Origin: 40CM-2-70-7 sp035631315
GTDB lineage: Bacteria > Gemmatimonadota > Gemmatimonadetes > Gemmatimonadales > GWC2-71-9
Assembly (NCBI GenBank): GCA_035631315.1
Contig: DASQIZ010000013.1
Span: 1 to 64,000, forward strand
Direction: 5' to 3'
Length of the DNA: 64,000 nt
Shown here: positions 28,217 to 36,307 of the stretch, one piece after another
Position numbering within the stretch: position 1 is the stretch's first letter
How the letters are laid out: each line of letters opens with the position of its first letter
Position numbers and translations under genes: made by a program
Notes under the pieces: generated by a model
Told to the model about the DNA's origin: nothing
The model's input: the letters and a program-made list of their open reading frames with translations, nothing else
Databases searched by the model: none

Positions 28217-29506
28217 CTCCACGACCACCACCGGCCACGGGCCGTCCGGAGCCTGGGCCGGGAGTGTGATGGTGTTTCCGGCGACGGTCAGCGGAGTCCT
28301 GGCCGAATCTGCCATCAAGTATGCCCTGGCGATCGGAGCCTTCACTTCCGGCAGCTCGGCGGTCGAGCTCCATTCTTTCATGAACAGATTCAGCTTTCTC
28401 GGCTGCGACGTCACCCGGAATGGAGTTTTCGGGAAGGGTGACGCCGTCGAGCCGTAGATCGCCGTGCCGTTTACCCGCATCCACCTCCCGATCGCCGCCA
28501 GACGCCCGACGCTCTCATCCGGGAAGGTGCCATCCGGCTTCGGCCCGACGTTGAGCAGCAGATTTCCGCCCTTCGATGCAGTTTCCACCAACAGGCCGAT
28601 CAACTCTTCGGGACTCTTGAAGTGGTGGTCCTGGGCGTTGTAGCCCCAGTTGTCGTTCATCGTGATGCACGACTCCCAGTCCACGCCGGGCCAGCCGGTG
28701 GCCGGCACTTCCTGTTCGGGCGTGCGGAAGTCACCGAGGGGATCGGTGATCTTGTCACCGGACCAGCCTTCGACGCGGTTGTTCACAATGACGTTCGGCT
28801 GGAGGCTCCGGCACTTGGCATAGAGCGCCTTGCCGAGCTCATGGGTCCAGGTGCCCTCCCACTGGCCGTCGAACCACATCACGCCAATGTCGCCGTACTT
28901 GGTCAGCAGCTCGGTCACCTGGCCGTGGAGGTACTCCACATACCGGGCGAAGTGCGCACCATCGGCGGACCGGGTCTCCGCCTCCCAGTCCCGGCGCGGG
29001 AGGTAGTCGGGGTGGTGCCAGTCCATGATCGAGTGGTACCAGCACTGGTGGATTCCCGCCCGGCGACTCGCGGCCGCCATCTCCGCCATGATGTCACGCT
29101 TGAAGGGTGTCGAGCGGACGCAGAAATCGGTGAGCTTGGAATCGAAGAGACAGAACCCGTCGTGATGCTTGGTCGTGATGGTGACGTACTTCGCGCCGGC
29201 ATCCTTCGCCATGCCGATCCATTTGTCGGCGTCGAAGAGGGTCGGATTGAAACGACCGACGAGCTTGTCGTACTCCCCAACCGGAATATGCGCGAGGTTT
29301 CTGATCCACTCGGCATAGTCATCCCTCCCGCCCCACTTCCCTGCCAGGATCGAGTACAAGCCCCAGTGGATGAACATTCCGAACCGGGAGTCGCGCCACC
29401 AATCCATGCGGGAGGAGGGAGGAGGGAGGAATCTGAGTCCGGGACGCGGCAATATCGCCGTGGCACTCAGCATCCCGGTAGTTTGCAGAAATGCGCGCCG
29501 CTTCAT
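28202..29506 (-). CDS. Alpha-L-fucosidase, GH29
   Basis: 434 residues. A Tat-like signal (MKRRAFLQTTGMLSATAILP) marks ATG 29506. The GH29 barrel shows FGMFIHWGLYS, TTKHHDGFCLFDS and the nucleophile D213 in GVMWFDGQWEG; the segment LLLNVGPKPDG is also diagnostic. The enzyme releases L-fucose from fucosylated glycans, probably in the periplasm. Its start overlaps the stop of the SGNH gene by four bases (ATGA), and that gene overlaps the CocE-type gene, so the three form one operon with a divergent GH35 gene: a set for fucosylated and galactosylated polymers such as plant xyloglucan or pectin side chains. Confidence 0.93.
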   Translation of the reverse strand: MKRRAFLQTTGMLSATAILPRPGLRFLPPPSSRMDWWRDSRFGMFIHWGLYSILAGKWGGRDDYAEWIRNLAHIPVGEYDKLVGRFNPTLFDADKWIGMAKDAGAKYVTITTKHHDGFCLFDSKLTDFCVRSTPFKRDIMAEMAAASRRAGIHQCWYHSIMDWHHPDYLPRRDWEAETRSADGAHFARYVEYLHGQVTELLTKYGDIGVMWFDGQWEGTWTHELGKALYAKCRSLQPNVIVNNRVEGWSGDKITDPLGDFRTPEQEVPATGWPGVDWESCITMNDNWGYNAQDHHFKSPEELIGLLVETASKGGNLLLNVGPKPDGTFPDESVGRLAAIGRWMRVNGTAIYGSTASPFPKTPFRVTSQPRKLNLFMKEWSSTAELPEVKAPIARAYLMADSARTPLTVAGNTITLPAQAPDGPWPVVVVELTPG

Positions 29507-30249
29507 AGACCAACGGCCTCCATCCACAGGTCCGCGATGGCGCCATGGCCGGCGGCAGTCGGATGCACGCCGTCTGCAGCCCAGTATGCCGGAGGTGCCT
29601 GACGGGAGAGCCGGTCAAAGAGGCCCTGCGTCGAGAGGAACGTCGCGCCGGCATTGTCCGCGATCTGCCGCGCGAGCTTTCGCCGCTCATCGAAGGCCGG
29701 GAACCACGAATCCGTGATGACCCCGGTCCGGAGGGTGAAGGGCTCCAGGATCACGAGCCGGACCTTGGGCAGAGCCGTCTTCGTGCGAGCCAGAAGCGCG
29801 GCGAGCTGCTGCCTGTAGTCGTCCGCCGTCCCCTTGTAACTCCCATTCAGCGTGTGCCAGTAGTCGTTCACGCCGATCAGGATGCTCAACACATCGGGTG
29901 CGAGGTCGAGCGTGTCGGCCTGCCAGCGCGCGTCGCAATCGGGCACGGTGTTGCCGCTCACACCCCGGTTGAAGATCCGGTAGCCCGCCCCGGCGCGAGT
30001 CGCGAGGAGCTGGGACGCGATCAGCAGCGGGTAGCCGTTGCCGAGGGCCGCCGCGGAGTTCGGGTCGGTTCCCTTCCGGTCGCGGCCGCAGTCGGTGATC
30101 GAGTCCCCCTGGAAGAGCACGGTAACGCCTGCATCCCCGGACCCCGTCCATCGGGGGTCGGGAGTGGGGAGTGGTCGCAGGCCAGGAAATGGAAGCGCGG
30201 CTCCCGCGGCCATTGCTCCCGTCGCCTCCAGAAACACCCGGCGCTTCAT
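29503..30249 (-). CDS. SGNH/GDSL-family hydrolase (probable carbohydrate esterase)
   Basis: 248 residues with a Tat-like leader (MKRRVFLEATGAMAAGAALP). All four SGNH blocks are present: FQGDSITD with nucleophile S50, GVSGNT, IGVNDYWH and DGVHPTAAGH with D226 and H229. Family members commonly remove acetyl groups from polysaccharides such as xylan or rhamnogalacturonan. Four-base overlaps with both neighbours (fucosidase downstream, CocE-type hydrolase upstream) point to coupled translation and to a role in de-esterifying the same glycan. Lipase or thioesterase activity cannot be excluded. Confidence 0.88.
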   Translation of the reverse strand: MKRRVFLEATGAMAAGAALPFPGLRPLPTPDPRWTGSGDAGVTVLFQGDSITDCGRDRKGTDPNSAAALGNGYPLLIASQLLATRAGAGYRIFNRGVSGNTVPDCDARWQADTLDLAPDVLSILIGVNDYWHTLNGSYKGTADDYRQQLAALLARTKTALPKVRLVILEPFTLRTGVITDSWFPAFDERRKLARQIADNAGATFLSTQGLFDRLSRQAPPAYWAADGVHPTAAGHGAIADLWMEAVGL

Positions 30250-32078
30250 TGCACCACCTCGACTTCGACCCGCGAGGCCTGCGTGGTGTTCCGGTAGATC
30301 CGCTCGGTCTGCGCCTTGAAGTCCGACTTCCTGGCCAGGAAGATGTTCGGCACGAAGGTCTGCGGGTTCCGATCGTAGAGCGGGAACCAGGTGCTCTGTA
30401 CCTGCACCATGATCCGGTGCCCCTTCAGGAACCGGTAATTCTGCTGATGCAGGTCGACGGTGTACGGCAGGACGGCGTTCGGAGTAATCGCCCGCGGATG
30501 CTCGTAACTCGTGCGATAGCGCCCGCGGAAAATGTCGTCGGCCACCATCAGCTCGTAGTGCCCCATGGTCGGCTTGCCGGCCACCGTGTCCGGATACACG
30601 TCGATGAGCTTCACCACCCAGTCCACGTCAGATCCCGTAGTCGCCGCAAAGAGCTTCGCGGTCACGTTTCCGGCAATCGTGACATCGTCTCGAAGGGGAT
30701 CGGTCTCCCACACCAGCACGTCAGGCCGGCTCTCCGCGAATCTCTGGTCCGCGACGAGCCACGTGTACCACTCTGAGCCCTTGGGCGAATAGACCGGCGA
30801 AACAGGGCGCCGCCGGTAGGGCACCGGATGCTTCGGATCGGACACGTAGCTGTCGAAGGCCGTTGAGCTCTTATCCGCCGGCGGATCGAACGAAAGCTTG
30901 CCGTCCGCGTGGAAGTAGAGCGCCTTGGCCTCCCCGTTCTTCGGGGGCCACGAGTCCCAGAACCGCCACCGGTTGTCCCCAGCCTCGAAGGTCACTGCCT
31001 TAGCCAACGGCAGCGAGTCGGTGCCCTTGAGGTAGTGATTGAAGAACGGCACCAGGATGTGCGTGCGGAACCAGATCGACGTGGGTCCCCCGAACTCGAT
31101 CGCCCCGAGGGAGGTCCCGTTTCCGTGCCAGCCGCCGTGATTCCAGGGTCCCAACGCGATGAAGTTGATGTGCGCAGAGTCGGTCTTTTCCAGCGTCTTG
31201 TACGTCTCGAGGGGGCCGAAGAAGTCTTCCTGATCCCACCACCCGCCCACGTCGAGGGTCGGCACGGTCGTGTGCAGGAACACGTTCTCCGTCCCGCGAT
31301 GCTGCCAGTAGGCGTCGTAGCTGGGGTGCTGCACGAAAGAATTCCAGGTCGGGAACTTCCCGTGCAACACGGAGTCGGTGATCACGGACAACGGCCCGTG
31401 CCGGTAATACCAGTCGTACATGTCGTCCGAGCCGACGTCGAATGTGGTGTTCTCATTCCCTGACTCGAGCAGCGTCGCGTACTCGAGCCCGTAGGTCATC
31501 CGGAAGGCGCCGTTGTGGAAGAAATCGTCGCCGATCCAGGTGTCCGTCATCGGCGCCATCGGCGCCGCGGCCTTGAGTGCCGGATGCGGGCGAATCTCCG
31601 CCATCTCCGTCAGCCACCCCGGATACGACGTTCCCGTCACCCCCACCCGCCCGTTGTTGTGAGCGATATGGTGGATCATCCAGTCGATCGTGTCGTAGGT
31701 GTCGGTACTCTCGTCGGTGCCCGCGGTATCCGACGCCGCCCGGAGGGGACGGTTCATCAGAAACGCGCCCTGCGACTTGTAGCGCCCGCGGATGTCCCCC
31801 GTGACGAAGATGTATTTCTCCCGCGACAGCTCGGTGAGCAGGTTGTTGTGATAGCCGCCGGTGGCGCTGTACGGCGTCCGCTCGAAGATGATGGGGAAAG
31901 GTCCGCCGCTCGTGTCGTTCGGCATCGCGATCTCGATGAAGAGCTTTACGCCGTCCCGCATCGGGACCATGGTGTCCGTGATCGTGTAGAGCGACTCAGG
32001 AACGCCCTGCGCGGCGACGGGAGCTCCGGCAGCGAGGACGAGCAGCAGCGGGACGTAGAAGCGACGCATCGGCGGCAT
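30246..32078 (-). CDS. CocE/NonD family (X-Pro dipeptidyl-peptidase S15-like) secreted hydrolase
   Basis: 610 residues with a signal peptide (LLLVLAAGAPVAAQ). The catalytic serine is S151 in VGVTGTSYPGW, the S15/CocE elbow. The C-terminal jelly-roll domain (X-Pro dipeptidyl-peptidase C-terminal type) includes HRIMVQVQSTWFPLYDRNP. Relatives include cocaine esterase, glutaryl acylases and X-Pro peptidases, so ester or amide hydrolysis is likely but the substrate is unknown. It is the first gene of the CocE-SGNH-fucosidase operon. ATG 32078 is used; a second ATG three codons later is equally good and no clear Shine-Dalgarno decides. Confidence 0.88.
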   Translation of the reverse strand: MPPMRRFYVPLLLVLAAGAPVAAQGVPESLYTITDTMVPMRDGVKLFIEIAMPNDTSGGPFPIIFERTPYSATGGYHNNLLTELSREKYIFVTGDIRGRYKSQGAFLMNRPLRAASDTAGTDESTDTYDTIDWMIHHIAHNNGRVGVTGTSYPGWLTEMAEIRPHPALKAAAPMAPMTDTWIGDDFFHNGAFRMTYGLEYATLLESGNENTTFDVGSDDMYDWYYRHGPLSVITDSVLHGKFPTWNSFVQHPSYDAYWQHRGTENVFLHTTVPTLDVGGWWDQEDFFGPLETYKTLEKTDSAHINFIALGPWNHGGWHGNGTSLGAIEFGGPTSIWFRTHILVPFFNHYLKGTDSLPLAKAVTFEAGDNRWRFWDSWPPKNGEAKALYFHADGKLSFDPPADKSSTAFDSYVSDPKHPVPYRRRPVSPVYSPKGSEWYTWLVADQRFAESRPDVLVWETDPLRDDVTIAGNVTAKLFAATTGSDVDWVVKLIDVYPDTVAGKPTMGHYELMVADDIFRGRYRTSYEHPRAITPNAVLPYTVDLHQQNYRFLKGHRIMVQVQSTWFPLYDRNPQTFVPNIFLARKSDFKAQTERIYRNTTQASRVEVEVVQ

Positions 32079-32140
32079 GTCCGGTTGGAAGGATTGGGAG
32101 AAGGTGGCGTCGTCGCGCCGAAGTCCGCAAGATTCACCTC

Positions 32141-33949
32141 ATGAGACTCCTTCCGGCACTCCTCTTGATCGCCACGCCCCTCGCCGCACAGCATACCTTC
32201 GCCGTCGGCGATTCGGCCTTTCTCCTGGATGGCAAACCCTTCCAGATCCTCGCGGGAGAGATGCACTACCCGCGCATCCCGCGCGCAGACTGGCGCCAAC
32301 GCCTCCACATGGCCCGCGCCATGGGCCTCAACACCGTCTCGGCGTACGTCTTCTGGAACGTGCATGAGCCCAGGCCCGGCGTCTTCGACTTCTCCGGGAA
32401 TGCTGACGTCGCGGAGTTCGTTCGGGAAGCCCAAAAAGAAGGGCTCTGGGTCGTGCTGCGCCCCGGTCCGTACGTGTGCGCGGAGTGGGAATTCGGCGGG
32501 TACCCATCGTGGCTCTTGAAGCGTCCGGCCGTCAAAGTCCGGGATGACAACCCCGCGTTCATGGAGGCCGTCACGCGGTACTTCGACGCCCTCGGCAGAC
32601 AACTCGCGCCGCTGCAGGTCACGCATGGCGGGCCGATTCTGATGGTGCAAGTCGAGAACGAATACGGCTCCTACGGCAAGGACAAGGTCTACCTCGGCAA
32701 GCTCCGCGACGCGATCCGGCACGCGGGGTTCGATGTCCCGCTCTACACCGCCGACGGGCTGGACGAGGTGCCGAACGGGTCACTGGAGGGCACGCTCGCA
32801 GGCCTCACCGGCGGAGACGCGGGCAGCGCGATGGATCTGATCCACAAGTACCACCCGCATGGACCGTTTTTCCTGGCCGAGTTTTATCCGGGGTGGTTGG
32901 ATCACTGGGGTGAGCCGCATCAGCGGGTGCCCACGGCCCCGACGGCGGCCGCGTACGACTCGCTGCTCTCGCATGGCGTGTCGGTGAGTCTCTACATGTT
33001 CCATGGAGGGACCAACTGGGGCTTCCGGAATGGCGCGAACTTCAGCGACCACTATCAGCCTCAGCCCACGAGCTACGACTACGACGCCCCTTTGGACGAG
33101 TCGGGACGACCGACGTTCAAGTACATGGCGCTGCGAGAAGTGATCCGGAAGCATCTGCCGGCGGGGACCACACTTCCCGACGTCCCGAGCGTCCCTGCAC
33201 CCATCGCGATTCCCCGCTTCACGCTTTCGCTCCACCTGACGCTCTGGGCCCTTCTACACGATTGGGTGCGCGCCGGTACTCCCTCTTCAATGGAGGACCT
33301 GGGACAGAGCTACGGATACGTTTTCTATCGCACGCGCCTCCCCCGGGCCGGGACCGCGGTTCTGCGCATCGACCAGCTACGCGATTACGGGATCGTATTC
33401 GTGAACCACAAACGGGTGGCCGAGCTGGATCGGCGCGACCGGCAGGACAGTGTGGTGATTACCGCGCCATCGGATTCCACTCCCCTCGACATCCTGGTCG
33501 AGAATACCGGCCGAATTAACTACGGGTCGCGCATCCCCGACAATCGCCAGGGCATCACACACGCCGTCACGTTTGGCGGTGACACGCTCCTGGGCTGGAC
33601 GATGTACCCCCTCCCCCTCGATCATCCCGAGCGCGCGCCGTTCCTGCGCCAGACTCCGGACACCGCTCCCGTCCTCTATCACGGGACGTTCAGGGTCGAT
33701 CATCCGGGAGACACGTTTCTCGATATGCGGGGTTGGGGAAAGGGCAACGTGTGGGTGAATGGGCACAACCTGGGACGCTACTGGTACATCGGACCGCAGC
33801 AGACGCTCTATCTCCCCGGTGCGTGGCTGCACCGCGGAGCGAACGAGATCATCGTGCTGGATTTGGAAGACGGTGGGACGCGAAGCGTGGCGGGGCTGGC
33901 GGAGCCGATCCTGGACCAACTTGAACCGGATCGGCTGGCAGAACACTGA
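32141..33949 (+). CDS. Secreted beta-galactosidase, GH35
   Basis: 602 residues with a signal peptide (MRLLPALLLIATPLAAQ). GH35 marks are GEMHYPRIPR, FWNVHEPRPG, VCAEWEFGGYP, the acid/base E174 in QVENEYG and the nucleophile E247 in LAEFYPGW. A jelly-roll galactose-binding domain ends the protein (WVNGHNLGRYWYIGPQ). It removes terminal beta-linked galactose. It is divergent from the CocE-SGNH-fucosidase operon with 62 bases between, so all four genes may share regulation and act on one galactose- and fucose-bearing polymer. Confidence 0.94.
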   Translation: MRLLPALLLIATPLAAQHTFAVGDSAFLLDGKPFQILAGEMHYPRIPRADWRQRLHMARAMGLNTVSAYVFWNVHEPRPGVFDFSGNADVAEFVREAQKEGLWVVLRPGPYVCAEWEFGGYPSWLLKRPAVKVRDDNPAFMEAVTRYFDALGRQLAPLQVTHGGPILMVQVENEYGSYGKDKVYLGKLRDAIRHAGFDVPLYTADGLDEVPNGSLEGTLAGLTGGDAGSAMDLIHKYHPHGPFFLAEFYPGWLDHWGEPHQRVPTAPTAAAYDSLLSHGVSVSLYMFHGGTNWGFRNGANFSDHYQPQPTSYDYDAPLDESGRPTFKYMALREVIRKHLPAGTTLPDVPSVPAPIAIPRFTLSLHLTLWALLHDWVRAGTPSSMEDLGQSYGYVFYRTRLPRAGTAVLRIDQLRDYGIVFVNHKRVAELDRRDRQDSVVITAPSDSTPLDILVENTGRINYGSRIPDNRQGITHAVTFGGDTLLGWTMYPLPLDHPERAPFLRQTPDTAPVLYHGTFRVDHPGDTFLDMRGWGKGNVWVNGHNLGRYWYIGPQQTLYLPGAWLHRGANEIIVLDLEDGGTRSVAGLAEPILDQLEPDRLAEH

Positions 33950-33950
33950 C

Positions 33951-34030
33951 GGGATTGGGGATTGGGAGTCGGGATTGGTACGGCCTCCCCCAATCCCGAA
34001 CCCCCATCCCCAATCCCCAATCCCCAATCC
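33951..34030. repeat. Heptanucleotide (GGGATTG) repeats arranged as a long inverted repeat
   Basis: The arm 33951-33978 contains GGGATTGGGGATTGGG. The arm 33990-34017 is its reverse complement with 25 of 28 positions matching, and the loop is 11 bases. Two further heptamer units (AATCCCC) run to 34030. The block separates the convergent GH35 and S9 genes and can form a very strong hairpin, perhaps ending transcription on both strands. Confidence 0.8.
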
Positions 34031-34032
34031 AC

Positions 34033-34076
34033 TTGTTTAGCGTCCTCCCGCCGGTTGTTTAGCGTCCTCCCGCCGG
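34033..34076. repeat. Perfect 22-bp tandem duplication over the end of the S9 gene
   Basis: Bases 34033-34054 and 34055-34076 are identical. On the minus strand the unit contains codons for PAGGR and the TAA stop, so the last codons and stop of the peptidase gene are copied just after the stop. Confidence 0.85.
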
Positions 34077-36299
34077 CAGATTCCGGAGCAGATACCGGGT
34101 CAGGGTCGTGTAGACGTACAGCGTAGTCCCCCGCCCCTCGCAGATGCAGTGGGTCCGGTTGGGATAGACCATGAAGTCCACCGGTTTGTCGAGCGCGATG
34201 AGCCGGTTGAGGAACCGCTCGGTTCCCTGGTAGTGCACGTTGTCGTCGCCCGAACCGTGCATCACCAGGAGGTGGCCCTTCAACCCTTCGGCGAAGTTCG
34301 CGGGCGTCCCGACGCGATACCAATCAGGATGATCCTGCGGCGTGCCCATGTACCGTTCCTGATAGATCGTGTCGTAGAGCGAGGGGTCGGCGACCGGCGC
34401 AACGGCCATCCCCACCGAGAACACATCCCCGTGCCGGGTCATGTCGTTCAACGTGCTCGAGCCGCCGCCACTCCAACCCCAGACCCCGATGCGGGTCATG
34501 TCGACGTACTTGTGCTGCTCTCCCATCACGCGCACCGCATCCGCCTGCTCCTGCGATGACAGCACGCCGAAGTGTCCGTACACCGCTTTCCGCCAGGCCC
34601 GGCCCTTCGGCGCCGGCGTGCCCCGATTATCCACGCTGGCCACGATGTAGCCTTGATCGGCGAGTGCGCCGTACCAGAGGCCCTGATTCCCCTGCCAGCT
34701 GTCGACGACTGTCGTGCCGGCAGGCTCGCCATAGACGTACAGCAGGACCGGGTACGTCTTGGTCGAATCGAAGTTCGCCGGCTTGATCATCCAGCCGTCG
34801 AGCGTGGCGCCGTCGGGCAAGGGCGCCTTGAAAAACTCGACCCGGTGCGCGTACGGCTTCACGGCCGCGGCGAGCTGGGTGTTATCGACCAGTACGCGGA
34901 CGGTGTGATGCGAGGGCAGCCGGATCAACTCGGTGGTCGGCACGTCCGAGGTGCTCGAGTGGATGTGCAGCGCCCACTTCGCGTCCGGCGAGATGTTGTA
35001 GATGTTGGATCCCGACTCGGACGCGGGAGTCACCCGCTCCGCTTTCCCCGAGCCATCGAGCTTGGTGCGGTACATGTACCGCTGCGTCGCGTTGTCGGGA
35101 GACGCGCCGAAGTAGAGCCACCCGGACTGGTCGTCCACCCCCTCGATGCCCGTGATGTCGAAGGGGTCATTGGTCACGAGCTTCGTCGTCTTCCCGTCCC
35201 GTGACACCCGGTAGACGTGCCGCCAGCCATCCCGTTCCGACGTCCACAGGAAATCCTTGCCGCCGTTGATCCAGATGATCTCGTTATCCAGGTTCACCCA
35301 CGCCGAGTCCTGCTCGGTAATGATCGGGGAGACGGCGCCGGTGGAAGCATTCGCCATCATCACGTGGTTGACCTGCTGCGGACGATTCATGCGTTGCAGC
35401 ATGATGTCGTTCGGCCCCACCCAGTCCATCCGCGGCAGATAGTCCTGCCGCGGGTCGCCGGGGAGCTGAAGCCAGGTGATGGGTCCGCCCGAGGCGCCCA
35501 CGACGCCCGCGGTCACGGCCGAGTTGGTCGTGCCCGCCTTGGGATACTGGATCGGCGTGACGTAGGGATAGAGCGAATCGGTATCATCGATCAGGTAGAA
35601 GGTCCGCACGCCGGTCATGTCGAAGTGCCAGAACGCGATCTTCGCGCCGTCGGGAGACCAGCGGAACCCGTCGCGGAGTCCGAACTCCTCTTCGTAGACC
35701 CAATCGGTCATGCCGCTGACGTGGAGCGAGTCGGCGCCGGTCGTGAGCCGAGTGATCTTATGATCGGCGAGATTCTCGACGTAGATGTCGCCATGCCGGA
35801 CGTACCCGACGCGGTCCCCCTGCGGCGAAAACTTCGCGTACATCAGGGTCGACGGCTCACCGCCGCCACCCAGCTGTGAGAGGGTTCCGGCCTTGCGGTC
35901 GAGCACCCAGTAGTCGCCGCGGGTGTTGGCGCGCCAGACCTTTTTCGTGTTGGTGAAGAGGAGCAGCTTGCTCGCGTCGTCGGACCAGGCGTAGTCGTCG
36001 AACTCGAGCGGGTCACTCGCGCCCGCGGGCGTCATCTGCTTGGCCGAGACCAGGATGCTGCGGGCACCCGTGGCGGTCTCGTAGCGGACGATGTCGTCGC
36101 CTTTCCCGTCTGCCGCCCGTTCGACGGTGGTGTAGGCGGTCCCGTTTTCGATCCAGCGCGATGGGCCGAATCGCGCGCCCGCGAAGTCGCGGGACGCGTA
36201 GAGCTTGTGCAGCATCGAATCGAGTCCGGCGGGGATCTGCGCCCCGGCGGGAACCGAAGAGACGCAGACGAGAGAGACGATCAGTGCAGCGCGACGCAT
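34059..36299 (-). CDS. Secreted dipeptidyl-peptidase IV-type S9 serine peptidase
   Basis: 746 residues with a signal peptide (MRRAALIVSLVCVSSVPAGAQ). The DPP4 N-terminal propeller (about 50-480) includes SDWVYEEEFGL-like sequence (here TDWVYEEEFGLRDGFRW), where the paired Glu binds the substrate amino terminus. The hydrolase domain has S610 in GWSGGG, Asp in GSGDDNVH and His in YPNRTHCI. It removes dipeptides from N-termini. TAGGAGGAGCAATG joins it to the upstream kinase: the Shine-Dalgarno overlaps the kinase TAG stop. It is the last gene of an eight-gene run. Confidence 0.94.
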   Translation of the reverse strand: MRRAALIVSLVCVSSVPAGAQIPAGLDSMLHKLYASRDFAGARFGPSRWIENGTAYTTVERAADGKGDDIVRYETATGARSILVSAKQMTPAGASDPLEFDDYAWSDDASKLLLFTNTKKVWRANTRGDYWVLDRKAGTLSQLGGGGEPSTLMYAKFSPQGDRVGYVRHGDIYVENLADHKITRLTTGADSLHVSGMTDWVYEEEFGLRDGFRWSPDGAKIAFWHFDMTGVRTFYLIDDTDSLYPYVTPIQYPKAGTTNSAVTAGVVGASGGPITWLQLPGDPRQDYLPRMDWVGPNDIMLQRMNRPQQVNHVMMANASTGAVSPIITEQDSAWVNLDNEIIWINGGKDFLWTSERDGWRHVYRVSRDGKTTKLVTNDPFDITGIEGVDDQSGWLYFGASPDNATQRYMYRTKLDGSGKAERVTPASESGSNIYNISPDAKWALHIHSSTSDVPTTELIRLPSHHTVRVLVDNTQLAAAVKPYAHRVEFFKAPLPDGATLDGWMIKPANFDSTKTYPVLLYVYGEPAGTTVVDSWQGNQGLWYGALADQGYIVASVDNRGTPAPKGRAWRKAVYGHFGVLSSQEQADAVRVMGEQHKYVDMTRIGVWGWSGGGSSTLNDMTRHGDVFSVGMAVAPVADPSLYDTIYQERYMGTPQDHPDWYRVGTPANFAEGLKGHLLVMHGSGDDNVHYQGTERFLNRLIALDKPVDFMVYPNRTHCICEGRGTTLYVYTTLTRYLLRNLPAGGR

Positions 36300-36307
36300 T
36301 GCTCCTC

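Noticed and set aside
33951..34076. Possible CRISPR array
   Set aside because: The repeats are 7-bp units and one 22-bp tandem copy without unique spacers, and no cas gene is present.
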